DNA of 64,000 bases from an uncultured Eubacterium sp. (GCA_900548465.1 URKY01000001.1:137479-201478), one strand, 5' to 3'. Shown: positions 37,248 to 47,022, counted from the stretch's first letter. The notes: generated by a model from the letters alone, not told the origin. Numbers and translations: made by a program.

Positions 37248-37798
37248 ATGAAAACAAGATTAATTAGGGAATATAGGAAAAAAATATACTTTATAGGTGT
37301 GTATTCAATTATATTTGTAGCGCTTGCATTAGTTCTGGACAGAATTTTTGTGGCGGAAAATAAGACATTTATTTGGGGGATTGACGGACTTTTATGAATG
37401 GTTTCTCTTATGTAACAATGAGATTTAGTTATGGAATGGCACTTCTGTTGGCGGTAATGGTGGCGTTTGCAATAGAAAAACTTAAAACAAATACTTTAAC
37501 TAATGTAAAAATTGAAACCAACAAAATTACGGGAAAAATAAGCACAAAAGAAAAGCGAATCCTGCAGCTTTCACTTCCATATAGTAAAGGCTATTCAGTA
37601 TATGTGGACGGAAAAAGGGTAAAGACATTTACATCCGGTATAGGATATCTGGGAGTGGGATTAGAAAAAGGAACCCACAGCGTTGAAGTGAAATATGTTA
37701 CCTATGGAATAATTCCAGCAGCAACGGTCAGTGTTGTGGCAAATTTACTCTTTATTTTACAATTATTTATGGACAGAAAACGTAAACAGAAAATGTGA
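37248..37798 (+). pseudogene. Decayed YfhO-family membrane protein gene
   Basis: Three fragments of a large YfhO-like membrane protein (usually over 800 residues) are joined out of order of size. An N-terminal piece (ATG 37248 with GGAGAG upstream) ends FIWGIDGLL at a stop. A central helix piece (NGFSYVTMRFSYGMALLL) begins at 37394. Then comes the C-terminal extracellular segment with LPYSKGYSVYVDGKRVK, GIGYLGVGLEKGTHSVEVKY and a final helix with a basic tail. Some 700 residues are missing. YfhO proteins are linked to glycosylation of cell-wall polymers. The first fragment may still be translated as a short membrane peptide, but the gene is almost certainly non-functional. Confidence 0.7.
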
Positions 37799-37820
37799 CA
37801 AAAAACGTCAAAAAAAACTA

Positions 37821-37849
37821 TTGACATAGACCACCTAAAATTATATATA
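37821..37849 (+). promoter_or_regulatory. Promoter of the polyamine importer operon
   Basis: TTGACA (37821-37826), a 17-base spacer and TATATA (37844-37849). Confidence 0.75.
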
Positions 37850-37904
37850 AATTGTGTACCAAAAGACAATTTGTATATAAGTAGAAGCTAAAGTGGAGAT
37901 GTCA

Positions 37905-38948
37905 ATGGAAAAGAAAATTATAGAGCTAAATAATTTGTCAAAAAATTTTGGGGATAATCAGGTTCTTAAGGGAATTGATTTAAACATATATGAAAATGAA
38001 TTTTTAACATTATTAGGACCCAGTGGCTGCGGAAAGACTACGATTCTTCGAATAATTGGGGGATTTGAGACACCAAGCCACGGACAGGTTTTGTTTGAGG
38101 GAAAGGATATTACTAAGGTTCCGGCTTACAAAAGGGAAGTTAATACGGTATTTCAGAAATATGCACTATTTCCTTTCCTAAATGTATATGATAACGTGGC
38201 GTTCGGATTAAATATCAAAAAAGAGGACAAATCAGTAATAGACAAAAAAGTTAAAAACATGCTGGAACTTGTAGGACTTAAAGGTTTTGAAAAGCGTGAT
38301 GTAACAAGTCTGTCCGGAGGACAGCAGCAGAGAGTGGCAATTGCAAGAGCTCTGGTAAATGAACCTAAGGTTTTACTTTTAGATGAACCACTTGCGGCTC
38401 TTGATGCAAAACTTCGAAAGGGAATGCAGTCAGAACTTAAAAAAATTCAAAAGGAAGTGGGAATTACATTTATATTTGTAACTCATGATCAGGAAGAGGC
38501 CCTTTCAATGTCGGACACAATTGTTGTAATGAATGACGGCATTATCCAGCAGATTGGGACGCCTATGGATATATATAACGAACCTCAAAACAGGTTTGTG
38601 GCAAGCTTTATTGGAGAGTCAAACATAATTGAGGGTATTATGCTAAAGGACTGCCTTGTTGAGTTTGACGGTGTACAGTGGGAATGTGTTGATAAAGGAT
38701 TTAAGGACAATGAAAACATTGAGGTAGTGCTTAGACCGGAGGATATGGTAATAGTTCCTGCTGATGAAGGAAAAGTTTTGGGGGAGATTGTTTCCAAAGT
38801 ATTTATGGGAGTGCATTATGAATATGTTGTAAAAACGAAAACAAGAGATTACAAGGTGCATACAACCAAAAATCTTGAGATGGGAACGGTAATAGGACTG
38901 ACAATTGATCCATTTGACATTCAGGTAATGCACAAGATGGACAACTAG
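37905..38948 (+). CDS. potA: Spermidine/putrescine ABC transporter ATP-binding protein
   Basis: This 347-residue ATPase energises polyamine import. Walker A is GPSGCGKTT, the Q-loop is [13 protein letters not shown], the signature is [15 protein letters not shown], Walker B is [12 protein letters not shown] and the switch His is in [10 protein letters not shown]. The C-terminal TOBE-like domain (about residues 235-345) is typical of PotA. The ATG at 37905 follows GGAG by six bases; earlier in-frame starts overlap the ribosome site. It lies 51 bases before potB in a consensus-promoter operon. Confidence 0.94.
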   Translation: MEKKIIELNNLSKNFGDNQVLKGIDLNIYENEFLTLLGPSGCGKTTILRIIGGFETPSHGQVLFEGKDITKVPAYKREVNTVFQKYALFPFLNVYDNVAFGLNIKKEDKSVIDKKVKNMLELVGLKGFEKRDVTSLSGGQQQRVAIARALVNEPKVLLLDEPLAALDAKLRKGMQSELKKIQKEVGITFIFVTHDQEEALSMSDTIVVMNDGIIQQIGTPMDIYNEPQNRFVASFIGESNIIEGIMLKDCLVEFDGVQWECVDKGFKDNENIEVVLRPEDMVIVPADEGKVLGEIVSKVFMGVHYEYVVKTKTRDYKVHTTKNLEMGTVIGLTIDPFDIQVMHKMDN

Positions 38949-38999
38949 CCTGTAAACTTTAGTATCAGTGCCGAAGATAACGGTAGAACGGAGATTATT

Positions 39000-39830
39000 A
39001 TGCATCATTATAAAGGATTGGTGAAACCTTATGTGTTATGGTCATTCTTACTTATAGCACTTCCCCTTGTGCTTATAGTACTTTATTCCATTACTACAGG
39101 GGATAATTCACTGTTAACAATACATCTTACATTGGATAACTTTAAGAAAATATCAGACCCGGTATACTTAAGCGTATTTGTGAAGTCTCTTGAAATGGGA
39201 CTTATTACAACGGTGATTTGCCTGGTACTTGCTTACCCAATGGCATTTTTTATATCAAAATTTAATGAAGAGGCACAGAGTATTCTTATACTTTTGGTTA
39301 CAATTCCTATGTGGATAAATACCCTGCTTAGAACGTATGCATGGATTAGTCTGCTGTCTGATAACGGAATTGTTAATTCCATATTAAAGGCTATAGGACT
39401 AAATCCCGTTAATATGATGTACACTAATTTTTCAGTATTAATGGGACTGATATGTGACCTGTTACCATTTATGGTTATTCCAATACATACGTCGCTGGCA
39501 AAGATGGACTATTCTTTAGTTGAGGCAGCCGGTGATCTTGGAGCAGGAAAAATTAAGACATTTACAAAAGTTATTTTAAAACTGTCTCTGCCGGGAGTGA
39601 TTAACGGAGTAACTATGGTATTTTTGCTTTCAATATCATCCTTCGTAATCCCGGTACTTCTTGGAGGACATCAGTTTGTACTTATTGGTAATTTAATTGA
39701 AAATCAGTTTATATCTGTGGGAGACTGGAATTTCGGAAGTGCAATATCCGTATTGCTTGCCATAATAATTCTGGCGATGATGGGTGTCATGAAAAAAATT
39801 GACCCGGATGACAATGGAGGTGAAAGATGA
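39000..39830 (+). CDS. potB: Spermidine/putrescine ABC transporter permease
   Basis: This 276-residue permease has six helices; the EAA-type loop EAAGDLGAGKIKTFTKVIL is present, and the N-terminus KGLVKPYVLWSFLLIALPL is typical of PotB. Its end overlaps potCD by four bases (ATGA-type overlap), so the two are translationally coupled. Confidence 0.93.
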   Translation: MHHYKGLVKPYVLWSFLLIALPLVLIVLYSITTGDNSLLTIHLTLDNFKKISDPVYLSVFVKSLEMGLITTVICLVLAYPMAFFISKFNEEAQSILILLVTIPMWINTLLRTYAWISLLSDNGIVNSILKAIGLNPVNMMYTNFSVLMGLICDLLPFMVIPIHTSLAKMDYSLVEAAGDLGAGKIKTFTKVILKLSLPGVINGVTMVFLLSISSFVIPVLLGGHQFVLIGNLIENQFISVGDWNFGSAISVLLAIIILAMMGVMKKIDPDDNGGER

Positions 39831-41704
39831 AAAAGAAACTATCCATTGGACCTAAATTATATATTGCCTTAATGTTTGTATTTTTCTATCTTCCAATTCT
39901 GGTAACAATGATCTTTTCATTTAATTCATCAAAATCCCTGACTAAATTTACAGGGTTTTCGTTGAAATGGTACCAGAAACTCCTTACTGATAACAATATT
40001 ATTGCAGCAGTATACGTGTCTATAAGTATAGCAATTATTGCTACGGCGGTTTCAACAATTCTTGGAACAATGACGGCAATCGGATTGTCCAGAAGCAGAA
40101 AAGTATTAAGAGAGGCAATCCTTAATGTAAACAATATGCCTATAATGAATCCGGAAATTGTAACGGCGATAGGTTTGATGATTTTATTTACATCAGCCCG
40201 TATGGAGAGAGGCTACATTACAATGCTGTTAGCACATATAATGTTTTGTACTCCTTATGTTATAGTCAGCGTTTATCCTAAGGTAAGAAGCATGGACCAC
40301 AACCTGGCAAATGTTGCCATGGATCTTGGGGCTACACCGTTTCAGGCTCTTACAAAGGTAATTATCCCCATATTGAAACCGGGAATATATGCAGGAATGC
40401 TTCTTGCATTTACGATGTCCATAGACGATTTTGTTATTTCTTATTTTGTAACGGGAAATGGTGTATCTAACATTTCAATTGTAGTATATAACATGACAAA
40501 ACGTACAAATCCTACAATAAATGCATTATCAACATTACTTATTCTTGTTGTGGTAATAGTGCTTGTAATTGTCAATGTCATACCAAGTATTGTGAAGAAA
40601 CGTAAGGATAAAAGCATCGTTATGGAAAGCACAAAGCCTAAGTTTTACAAAAAAATTGCAGGAAGTGTTGCTTTTGTAGTAATGGTTGCCATTGCAATTT
40701 TTTGTGTAGTTAAATTTTCCACCATTAATAATAAGCCGGTTTTAAGAGTTTTTAACAGTGGAGAATATATGGATTCGAATCTAATAGAAAAATTCGAAAA
40801 GGAAAATGATTGTGATGTTGTATATGAAACTTTTGATTCTAATGAGTCGATGTATACCAAGTTGCAAAGTGGTTCGATGTATGATGTATTAGTTCCTTCA
40901 GACTATATGATTGAACGGCTTATAAAAGAAGATTATCTACAGCCTATAGACTGGGGCAAAATAACAAATAAAGATAAGATTGTTCCAAAGCTCTTGAATA
41001 ATAATTTTGATAAAGGATCAAAATACGCTGTCCCATATTATTGGGGAACAGTTGGAATTGTGTATAACAAAAAGACTGTTTCTAAGGAAGACTTGCAGGA
41101 AGGCTGGAATATTTTAAAAAATAAAAAATACAGTGGAAAAATCTATATGTATGATTCCGAAAGGGATTCCTTTATGATTGCCCTGAAGGCTCTTGGATAT
41201 TCAATGAATACAACTAATAAGAGTGAATTGCAGCAGGCTTATGAATGGCTCGTAGAACAGAACAAAACAATGAAACCGGTATATGTTGGGGATGATGTTA
41301 TGGATAACATGATATCGGGAAACAAAGATATGGCAGTAGTGTATTCAGGAGACGGGGCCTATATTATTTCTGAAAACAGCAATATGGGATTTGTTGTTCC
41401 GGAGCAGGGAAGTAACAACTGGATAGACGGAATGGTTATAACAAAATCATGTAAGAATACGGAACTTGCCCATAAATTTATTAACTTTTTTCTGCAAAAA
41501 GATGTTGCAATTCAGAACACTGCATATATAGGATATGACAGTGCAGTAAAGTCCGTTTACGAATACTATAGAGATGAGGAATACGCAGGAAATCCGGGAT
41601 GTGCTCCTGATACATCTAATCCGAAAAGTGAAGAATTCAAATATCAGGAACAGAAAATAAAAGAGTATTGTGCGAGCCTTTGGACAAAAGTAAAGTCAGA
41701 TTAG
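39827..41704 (+). CDS. potCD: Fused polyamine permease and substrate-binding protein
   Basis: This 625-residue protein joins the second permease half and the binding protein. Residues 1-260 are PotC-like with six helices and the MDLGATPFQALTKVIIP loop. After a basic linker, one extra helix (about 283-301, GSVAFVVMVAIAIFCVV) carries an extracellular PotD-like domain (about 310-625) beginning LRVFNSGEYMD, with YDVLVPSDYMIERLI, VPYYWGTVGIVYNKK and NNWIDGMVITKSCKN. The polarity of the linker puts the binding domain outside, tethered to the transporter rather than lipid-anchored. One continuous frame, so the fusion is real. Confidence 0.93.
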   Translation: MKKKLSIGPKLYIALMFVFFYLPILVTMIFSFNSSKSLTKFTGFSLKWYQKLLTDNNIIAAVYVSISIAIIATAVSTILGTMTAIGLSRSRKVLREAILNVNNMPIMNPEIVTAIGLMILFTSARMERGYITMLLAHIMFCTPYVIVSVYPKVRSMDHNLANVAMDLGATPFQALTKVIIPILKPGIYAGMLLAFTMSIDDFVISYFVTGNGVSNISIVVYNMTKRTNPTINALSTLLILVVVIVLVIVNVIPSIVKKRKDKSIVMESTKPKFYKKIAGSVAFVVMVAIAIFCVVKFSTINNKPVLRVFNSGEYMDSNLIEKFEKENDCDVVYETFDSNESMYTKLQSGSMYDVLVPSDYMIERLIKEDYLQPIDWGKITNKDKIVPKLLNNNFDKGSKYAVPYYWGTVGIVYNKKTVSKEDLQEGWNILKNKKYSGKIYMYDSERDSFMIALKALGYSMNTTNKSELQQAYEWLVEQNKTMKPVYVGDDVMDNMISGNKDMAVVYSGDGAYIISENSNMGFVVPEQGSNNWIDGMVITKSCKNTELAHKFINFFLQKDVAIQNTAYIGYDSAVKSVYEYYRDEEYAGNPGCAPDTSNPKSEEFKYQEQKIKEYCASLWTKVKSD

Positions 41705-41746
41705 AATAAGAAATGTAAAGAATTATTAACAAATGTAAATTAAACT

Positions 41747-41800
41747 TAAGAAAATCTTAATTAAAAAATACTTGTATTTAACTATATTAGATTGTATACT
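41747..41800 (+). promoter_or_regulatory. Promoter of the dlt operon with upstream inverted repeat
   Basis: TTGTAT (41772-41777), a 17-base spacer and TATACT (41795-41800). A perfect inverted repeat TTAAGA-AAA-TCTTAA sits at 41747-41761 just upstream. The leader to dltA is about 108 bases. The repeat may be a regulator site; the regulator is unknown. Confidence 0.65.
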
Positions 41801-41915
41801 TTGTATTAGTCGATATATTACAATCCATTGAACTTTTTTATGAACTGTGAAATGTGATACAAAATTGATACATAGATAACTATAATTTAATTAAACTAAT
41901 AAAGGGAAGAGTACA

Positions 41916-43448
41916 ATGAATATTTTAAAAGAGATTAAGAGATTTTCAAAAATAAATAAAGACAGGATTGCCATCCATAGTGGTGATACCTGTCTTTCTT
42001 ATGGGCAGCTGGACGATTATTCGGACAGGCTGGCTGCATGGCTCAATAGAGAATATAAGGAAAGCAGTACTCCTGTAATTGTTTACGGACACAAAAATCC
42101 ATATATGATAGTCTGCTTTTTGGCATGTGTGAAGTCAGGCAGAGCTTATTGTCCGCAGGATATATCAATTCCTGACCAGAGGGTTTTAGATACAGTAGAG
42201 TGCGTTGAGCCGGACGTAATTTTGCAGGTAGAGGGAAATATTGATTTTGCCGGTGCCAATGTAAAGAACCTTTCGGACATAGAAAAAATAATCGAAAACA
42301 AAACGGAAATTATAGATGAATCCTGTTGGGTAAAACCTGATGATAATTATTACATTATTTTTACATCAGGAAGTACAGGAAAGCCAAAGGGAGTTCAGAT
42401 TACATTTGACTGCCTTAACAATTATCTTGACTGGTCAACTAATTTAGGAAGCGGTAAAGAAGATAAGGAAGGAAAAAACTTCGGCAATCAGGCACCATTT
42501 TCATTTGATTTATCTGTAATGGATTTGTATACATGTCTTGCCTGTGGTGGAACTCTTCATACGCTGACAAAAAAGATGCAGGAAAATTATGGGTTGATGT
42601 ATGAACATTTTGAAAAAGCAGACATTAATGTCTGGGTTTCAACACCGTCTTTTGCAGATATGTGTATGGCAGACAGGAAATTTAATAAAGAAATGCTTCC
42701 AAATCTGGAAATGTTTCTCTTCTGCGGAGAAGTCCTTACGATATCCACTGTTCAGAAACTCCACGAAAGATTTCCGGGAGTAAAGGTAATTAATACATAT
42801 GGACCTACGGAATCCACAGTTGCAGTTTCAGATGTACTTATAACATCGGAACTTTTAGATGAAATGACAGTTAAGGGGAAATCATTGCCGGTAGGTCACG
42901 AAAAGCCGGGAACATGGCTTGAAATTCATAACGAACATGGCGAGATACTTCCTGAAGGACAACAGGGAGAAATAATAATTATTGGAGATACGGTAAGTAC
43001 CGGATATTTCGGTAGAGATGATCTTACAGAAAAAGCTTTCTTCAAATGTATAAGGGACGGCAGAGAATACCGTGCATACCATACAGGGGATGCAGGGTAT
43101 AAAGTGGGAGGACAGCTTTTCTACAACGGACGAATTGATCTTCAGGTAAAATTAAACGGATACAGAATTGAAATAGAAGACATAGAAAATAATATGTTAA
43201 AGCTGCCGCAAATAAGTCATGCAGTGGTAATTCCTAATGTAAAAGAAGGAAAAGTAAAAAGCCTTACGGCATTTGTTACAGGGGAACTTGAAGGCAAAAA
43301 GCCTCAGGAGTTTGGCAGAGAGATAAAGAAAGAGTTAAAGGATATTCTTCCAATATATATGATTCCTAAGAAGGTTAAATATATTGAAGAGATACCTATG
43401 AATAACAACGGAAAGGCAGACCGTAAATATTTAGGAGGTTTGTTATAA
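41916..43448 (+). CDS. dltA: D-alanine:D-alanyl carrier protein ligase
   Basis: This 510-residue adenylating enzyme activates D-alanine and loads it on DltC. It shows the ATP-binding IIFTSGSTGKPKGVQ, INTYGPTESTVAVSD, YHTGDAGYKVGG and the C-terminal MNNNGKADRKYL Lys. GGGAAGAG precedes the ATG. First gene of dltABCDX; the pathway D-alanylates teichoic acids, lowering the negative charge of the wall and raising resistance to cationic peptides. The stop codon overlaps the dltB start by one base. Confidence 0.95.
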   Translation: MNILKEIKRFSKINKDRIAIHSGDTCLSYGQLDDYSDRLAAWLNREYKESSTPVIVYGHKNPYMIVCFLACVKSGRAYCPQDISIPDQRVLDTVECVEPDVILQVEGNIDFAGANVKNLSDIEKIIENKTEIIDESCWVKPDDNYYIIFTSGSTGKPKGVQITFDCLNNYLDWSTNLGSGKEDKEGKNFGNQAPFSFDLSVMDLYTCLACGGTLHTLTKKMQENYGLMYEHFEKADINVWVSTPSFADMCMADRKFNKEMLPNLEMFLFCGEVLTISTVQKLHERFPGVKVINTYGPTESTVAVSDVLITSELLDEMTVKGKSLPVGHEKPGTWLEIHNEHGEILPEGQQGEIIIIGDTVSTGYFGRDDLTEKAFFKCIRDGREYRAYHTGDAGYKVGGQLFYNGRIDLQVKLNGYRIEIEDIENNMLKLPQISHAVVIPNVKEGKVKSLTAFVTGELEGKKPQEFGREIKKELKDILPIYMIPKKVKYIEEIPMNNNGKADRKYLGGLL

Positions 43449-44593
43449 TGAGTTTTTTTTCAGGAGAATATTTTTACATAGTATTCACGGTTGTTCTTCT
43501 TGGGGCTTTAATTCTGGGACTTCTTGAAAAACCACTGAAATGGTATAACATAATTACCTCAGCACTTTTTGTTGTACTGGTTTTAAAAGGAAATATATCT
43601 TCACTAATTTACTTTGGCGCATTTCTTTCAATGGAACTGATTTTTGTGAAAACTTATGAAGCCATAAGAAAGAAAGGTAGGGTATTGTGGATATACAGAG
43701 TGTTTGTTTTTCTTACAATACTGCCGTTGATATTATGTAAACTTTGTGAGATAAACACCTTAAAGGAAATGAGTTGGTTCCAATTTATAGGAATATCATA
43801 TCTGACATTCAGGGTAGTGCAGATAATTATTGAAATGTATGATGGGGTAATTGAAAGCATCAGTGTAAGCAATTTTATAGCTTTCCTGATATTCTTCCCA
43901 ACCTTCAGTTGTGGACCTATTGACCGAAGCAGAAGGTTTGATACAGATTTAACGAAAGTGTATAAAAGAAATGAATATCTGGAAAACTTTGGGATAGGAC
44001 TTCAAAAATTCATATTCGGACTGCTGTATAAATTCGTTTTGGCAGATCTGGCTTATAAGGCGATGTTAGAACTTATGGCACCTACAGTATTGCAGGAAAT
44101 AGGATATGCTTATACTTACGGAATTTATATGTTTTTTGATTTTGCAGGATATAGCCTTATGGCAGTTGGAACAGGCTATATGCTTGGAATAAAGGTTCCG
44201 GATAACTTTAATAAACCATTTATCAGTAAAGATATGAAGGACTTCTGGGCAAGATGGCATATATCCCTGTCTGAATGGTTTAGAGATTTTATTTTTACAA
44301 GATTTATTATAGCTTCAAGAAAAAAGAAGCGTTTTAAAACAAGACTTCAGACGGCATCTGTCGGATTCATTATAAACATGACAGTAATGGGAATCTGGCA
44401 TGGTCTTGGATTAAACTATATTGTTTATGGTTTGTATCATGGTGTGCTTTTGGCATTAACTGAAATATATCAGAAAAAATCAAAGTTTTATAAGAAAAAT
44501 AAAAAGAAAAAATGGTATGCGGTTGTTTCATGGGCTGTAACCATGAATCTTGTAATGTTTGGATTTTTAATCTTTTCAGGACATTTGTTTTAA
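43448..44593 (+). CDS. dltB: D-alanyl transfer membrane O-acyltransferase
   Basis: This 381-residue MBOAT protein moves D-alanine from DltC across the membrane. It has about ten hydrophobic segments, the PTFSCGPIDRSRRF block, FWARWHISLSEWFRDF and the MBOAT His in GIWHGLGLNYIVYGLYHG. The GTTATAATG junction overlaps the dltA stop by one base with GGAGG upstream. Known DltB structures form a funnel that admits the DltC arm. Confidence 0.95.
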   Translation: MSFFSGEYFYIVFTVVLLGALILGLLEKPLKWYNIITSALFVVLVLKGNISSLIYFGAFLSMELIFVKTYEAIRKKGRVLWIYRVFVFLTILPLILCKLCEINTLKEMSWFQFIGISYLTFRVVQIIIEMYDGVIESISVSNFIAFLIFFPTFSCGPIDRSRRFDTDLTKVYKRNEYLENFGIGLQKFIFGLLYKFVLADLAYKAMLELMAPTVLQEIGYAYTYGIYMFFDFAGYSLMAVGTGYMLGIKVPDNFNKPFISKDMKDFWARWHISLSEWFRDFIFTRFIIASRKKKRFKTRLQTASVGFIINMTVMGIWHGLGLNYIVYGLYHGVLLALTEIYQKKSKFYKKNKKKKWYAVVSWAVTMNLVMFGFLIFSGHLF

Positions 44594-44624
44594 AAAATAG
44601 AAATTAATTTAAAGGAGTAAAGGA

Positions 44625-44861
44625 ATGAAAGAGAAAGTTTTAGATTTATTAGAAGAAGTTTGTGAAGACGATATTGTCAGAGAAGAATTGGATTTAGATT
44701 TATTTGAAGAAGACATTTTGGATTCATTAGGATTTGCAGAGCTTCTGGCAATGATAGAGGATGAGCTTGGAATTGTAATCGCACCTTCAGAGGTTGTAAG
44801 AAATCAGGTAAATACAGCAAATAAAATTATTGCTTTAGTAGAAGAAAAAAGTAATAAATAG
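44625..44861 (+). CDS. dltC: D-alanyl carrier protein
   Basis: This 78-residue acidic carrier receives D-alanine from DltA on a phosphopantetheine at Ser34 (EDILDSLGFAEL). Length and charge are typical. AAAGGAG lies upstream. It is distinct from AcpP of the fab operon. Confidence 0.95.
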   Translation: MKEKVLDLLEEVCEDDIVREELDLDLFEEDILDSLGFAELLAMIEDELGIVIAPSEVVRNQVNTANKIIALVEEKSNK

Positions 44862-44884
44862 AAAGTCTATAGAGGTGAAGCTAA

Positions 44885-46048
44885 ATGAAAAATCTCAAAG
44901 CCATAGGTATGGCCTTTGTTCTGTTTCTCATAACTGTTTCGGGAATTAAAATTACAGAAAAGCACACAACTCCAAAAAACAGTGTTACGTATGGAACATG
45001 GGACAGCGCTTCAAAGTTTGCTAATACGGAGGGCCTTAAAAGACTGGTGAATAATAAGGAGGCAATGGTTATATTAGGTTCTTCAGAATTGAGACATTGT
45101 CAGAAAACAGGATTTCACGGAGATACTGTATATCAAAATACAGACATGAAACCGATCTTTATAGGAAGAGGAGGCTACCAGAGCTTAAACCATGCCATTA
45201 CTCTTGGGGCAATAGCCGACGGCATAAAGAATAAAAAGGTTGTAATAAGTGTTTCCCCACAATGGTTTAAACCAACCGGTGTAAGGAAAGATGCCTTTGG
45301 AGATTCATACTCAGAATCCCATATGATAGCGTTTTTGAAAAACAAAGATATAAGTAAAGAAACAAAGAAATATGTTATTTCCAGAATAAAGACACTGACG
45401 GCAGACAATCATGTTATGTGGAGCCGCATTCAGGATGATGTAAAATGGTATATGGACAATGATGGAAATACTTTTGATAAAGTGAGAAAAAATATTCACA
45501 GCTATCTTGTAAATGACAAGGCTGAAACAAAACTTTTTATGGCATCCATTCTAAGGGGAAGGCTTAAGGACAAAAAACCGGGGAAAGAAAAGCAAATACA
45601 ATGGGACAAATTATACAAAAAAGCAGACTTAAAAGGTAAAAAAATGGCACCTAAAAATAAATATGGAATGTTTGATGATGTTTATAAAAGAAAGCTTAAG
45701 TATAAAGTTGACCACAATATGATTAGAAAACTTAATTACACAACTAAATCAATTGAATTTAAAGATTTACAGTGCTTCTTAGATGTGTGTAGGGAAGAAA
45801 ATATTAAAGCCATGATAGTGATGCTTCCTTTTAATGGGCGATGGAGTGACTACGCAGAGTACCCGCAAAAAAATAGAAATAAAATATATAATGCAGTCAG
45901 AAAAATCGCAAAAGATAAAGGAGCTGAACTGGCAGATCTTTCAGAAATGGAATATGAAAATTATGTATTTGAAGATGACAGTCATTTGGCATTGAAAGGA
46001 TTGGTAAATTTTAATGAGCAGATTTACAACTTTTATAAACAAAATTAG
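44885..46048 (+). CDS. dltD: D-alanyl-lipoteichoic acid biosynthesis protein
   Basis: This 387-residue protein has an N-terminal membrane anchor (about residues 5-22) and an extracellular SGNH-like domain. The nucleophile Ser is in VILGSSELRH, and the Asp-x-x-His pair is in EDDSHLALKG. It is needed for the final transfer of D-alanine to lipoteichoic acid. AGAGGTG precedes the ATG. The 3' end overlaps the start of dltX by 35 bases. Confidence 0.93.
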   Translation: MKNLKAIGMAFVLFLITVSGIKITEKHTTPKNSVTYGTWDSASKFANTEGLKRLVNNKEAMVILGSSELRHCQKTGFHGDTVYQNTDMKPIFIGRGGYQSLNHAITLGAIADGIKNKKVVISVSPQWFKPTGVRKDAFGDSYSESHMIAFLKNKDISKETKKYVISRIKTLTADNHVMWSRIQDDVKWYMDNDGNTFDKVRKNIHSYLVNDKAETKLFMASILRGRLKDKKPGKEKQIQWDKLYKKADLKGKKMAPKNKYGMFDDVYKRKLKYKVDHNMIRKLNYTTKSIEFKDLQCFLDVCREENIKAMIVMLPFNGRWSDYAEYPQKNRNKIYNAVRKIAKDKGAELADLSEMEYENYVFEDDSHLALKGLVNFNEQIYNFYKQN

Positions 46049-46175
46049 GAGCAGCAGCAAAGCGAGATTTGTATGCAGAGTGCTGTTATTCTATGTTGTA
46101 ATTATGATTATCTGGGGTTATTATATGTGTTCCAGAGATGCTGCAGCACCGGTGTTTATTTACGAAGAATTCTAA
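46014..46175 (+). CDS. dltX: DltX, small membrane peptide of teichoic acid D-alanylation
   Basis: This 53-residue peptide starts at ATG 46014 inside the end of dltD (35-base overlap, different frame). It has a basic N-terminus, one membrane helix (about residues 22-38, LLFYVVIMIIWGYYM) and the C-terminal FIYEEF, which matches the conserved FIY-x-x-F ending of the DltX family. DltX is known to be required for D-alanylation in several Firmicutes and acts outside with DltB and DltD through its C-terminal motif. GAAAGGA lies about 13 bases upstream, so coupling to dltD is likely. In most Firmicutes dltX precedes dltA; here it ends the operon. It is too short for default gene callers. Confidence 0.88.
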   Translation: MSRFTTFINKIRSSSKARFVCRVLLFYVVIMIIWGYYMCSRDAAAPVFIYEEF

Positions 46176-46248
46176 AAAAATAAAATAGCCAAACCGGGTT
46201 TTAAAATATGAGCCTTTGGAGTATACTAGTTTTGACAAGGAGAATGAT

Positions 46249-46830
46249 ATGAAGAAGGATTTTTGGCGTGAATATTTTTCTATACCTAATATAATGGGGT
46301 ATTTTAGAATAGTGTTAGTTTTTGTTTATATGTACTTATTTTACAAATCATTGTCAGGAGCACCATACTGGCCTGTAATTGCAACCATTGTAGTATCAGG
46401 ACTGACAGACTTTTTTGACGGTAAAGTTGCAAGAAGGTTTGACATGGTTACGGATTGGGGAAAGATGCTTGATCCAATTGCCGACAAGATTACAATAGGG
46501 GCAATAATACTTAGTCTGGCATTTAAATATAACATAGTGATAGTCATGGTTGGAATTTATATAATTAAAGAAGGATATATGGCTGTTTCGGGAATGATGC
46601 TGATAAAAAGAGGACATAAGATAGAGGGAGCAAAATGGTATGGAAAGGTTTGCACCTTTAGTACTTATGTAATATTAATAGCATTACTTCTGTTCCCGGG
46701 AATGCCGACAGGGGCGGTTACGGCACTTGTTATTATCGATATAGTCGTAATGTTATTTACTTTTAGCAGTTATATTTGTTATTATTCTAAAATTTTTAAA
46801 AATACTAACTTGACAAAAAGACAATGTTAG
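46249..46830 (+). CDS. pgsA: CDP-diacylglycerol-glycerol-3-phosphate phosphatidyltransferase
   Basis: This 193-residue membrane enzyme makes phosphatidylglycerol phosphate. The CDP-alcohol phosphotransferase motif is intact: DGKVARRF, then G, D and D in DWGKMLDPIADK. About five helices are seen. The ATG at 46249 follows AAGGAG by six bases; 11 upstream in-frame codons would overlap that site. Phosphatidylglycerol is the source of lipoteichoic acid precursors, which fits the dlt operon before it. Other CDP-alcohol enzymes are possible but the length and NIMGYFRIVLVF start favour PgsA. Confidence 0.88.
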   Translation: MKKDFWREYFSIPNIMGYFRIVLVFVYMYLFYKSLSGAPYWPVIATIVVSGLTDFFDGKVARRFDMVTDWGKMLDPIADKITIGAIILSLAFKYNIVIVMVGIYIIKEGYMAVSGMMLIKRGHKIEGAKWYGKVCTFSTYVILIALLLFPGMPTGAVTALVIIDIVVMLFTFSSYICYYSKIFKNTNLTKRQC

Positions 46831-46838
46831 TATAAAAT
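46810..46838 (+). promoter_or_regulatory. Promoter of the tRNA-Phe/tRNA-Gly unit
   Basis: TTGACA (46810-46815), a 17-base spacer and TAAAAT (46833-46838), inside the end of pgsA and about 32 bases before tRNA-Phe. Confidence 0.65.
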
Positions 46839-46870
46839 CATCAATGCAGTAATGATATGAGGTATTGCAA

Positions 46871-46943
<73 letters not shown>

Positions 46944-46951
46944 TTGTACAT

Positions 46952-47022
46952 GCGGGTGTAGTTCAGTGGTAGAACACCAGCCTTCCAAGCTGGATATGTG
47001 GGTTCGATTCCCATCACCCGCT
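46952..47022 (+). tRNA. tRNA-Gly (anticodon TCC)
   Basis: GCGGGTG pairs with CACCCGC plus discriminator T; the loop CTTCCAA contains TCC; GGTTCGATTCC T-arm present. It follows tRNA-Phe by eight bases. A T-run at 47022-47028 follows the 3' end directly. CCA is not encoded. Confidence 0.97.

Noticed and set aside
37394..37798. A stand-alone gene of 134 codons
   Set aside because: It is the central and terminal remnant of a YfhO-type gene joined by deletions; it was merged into the pseudogene.
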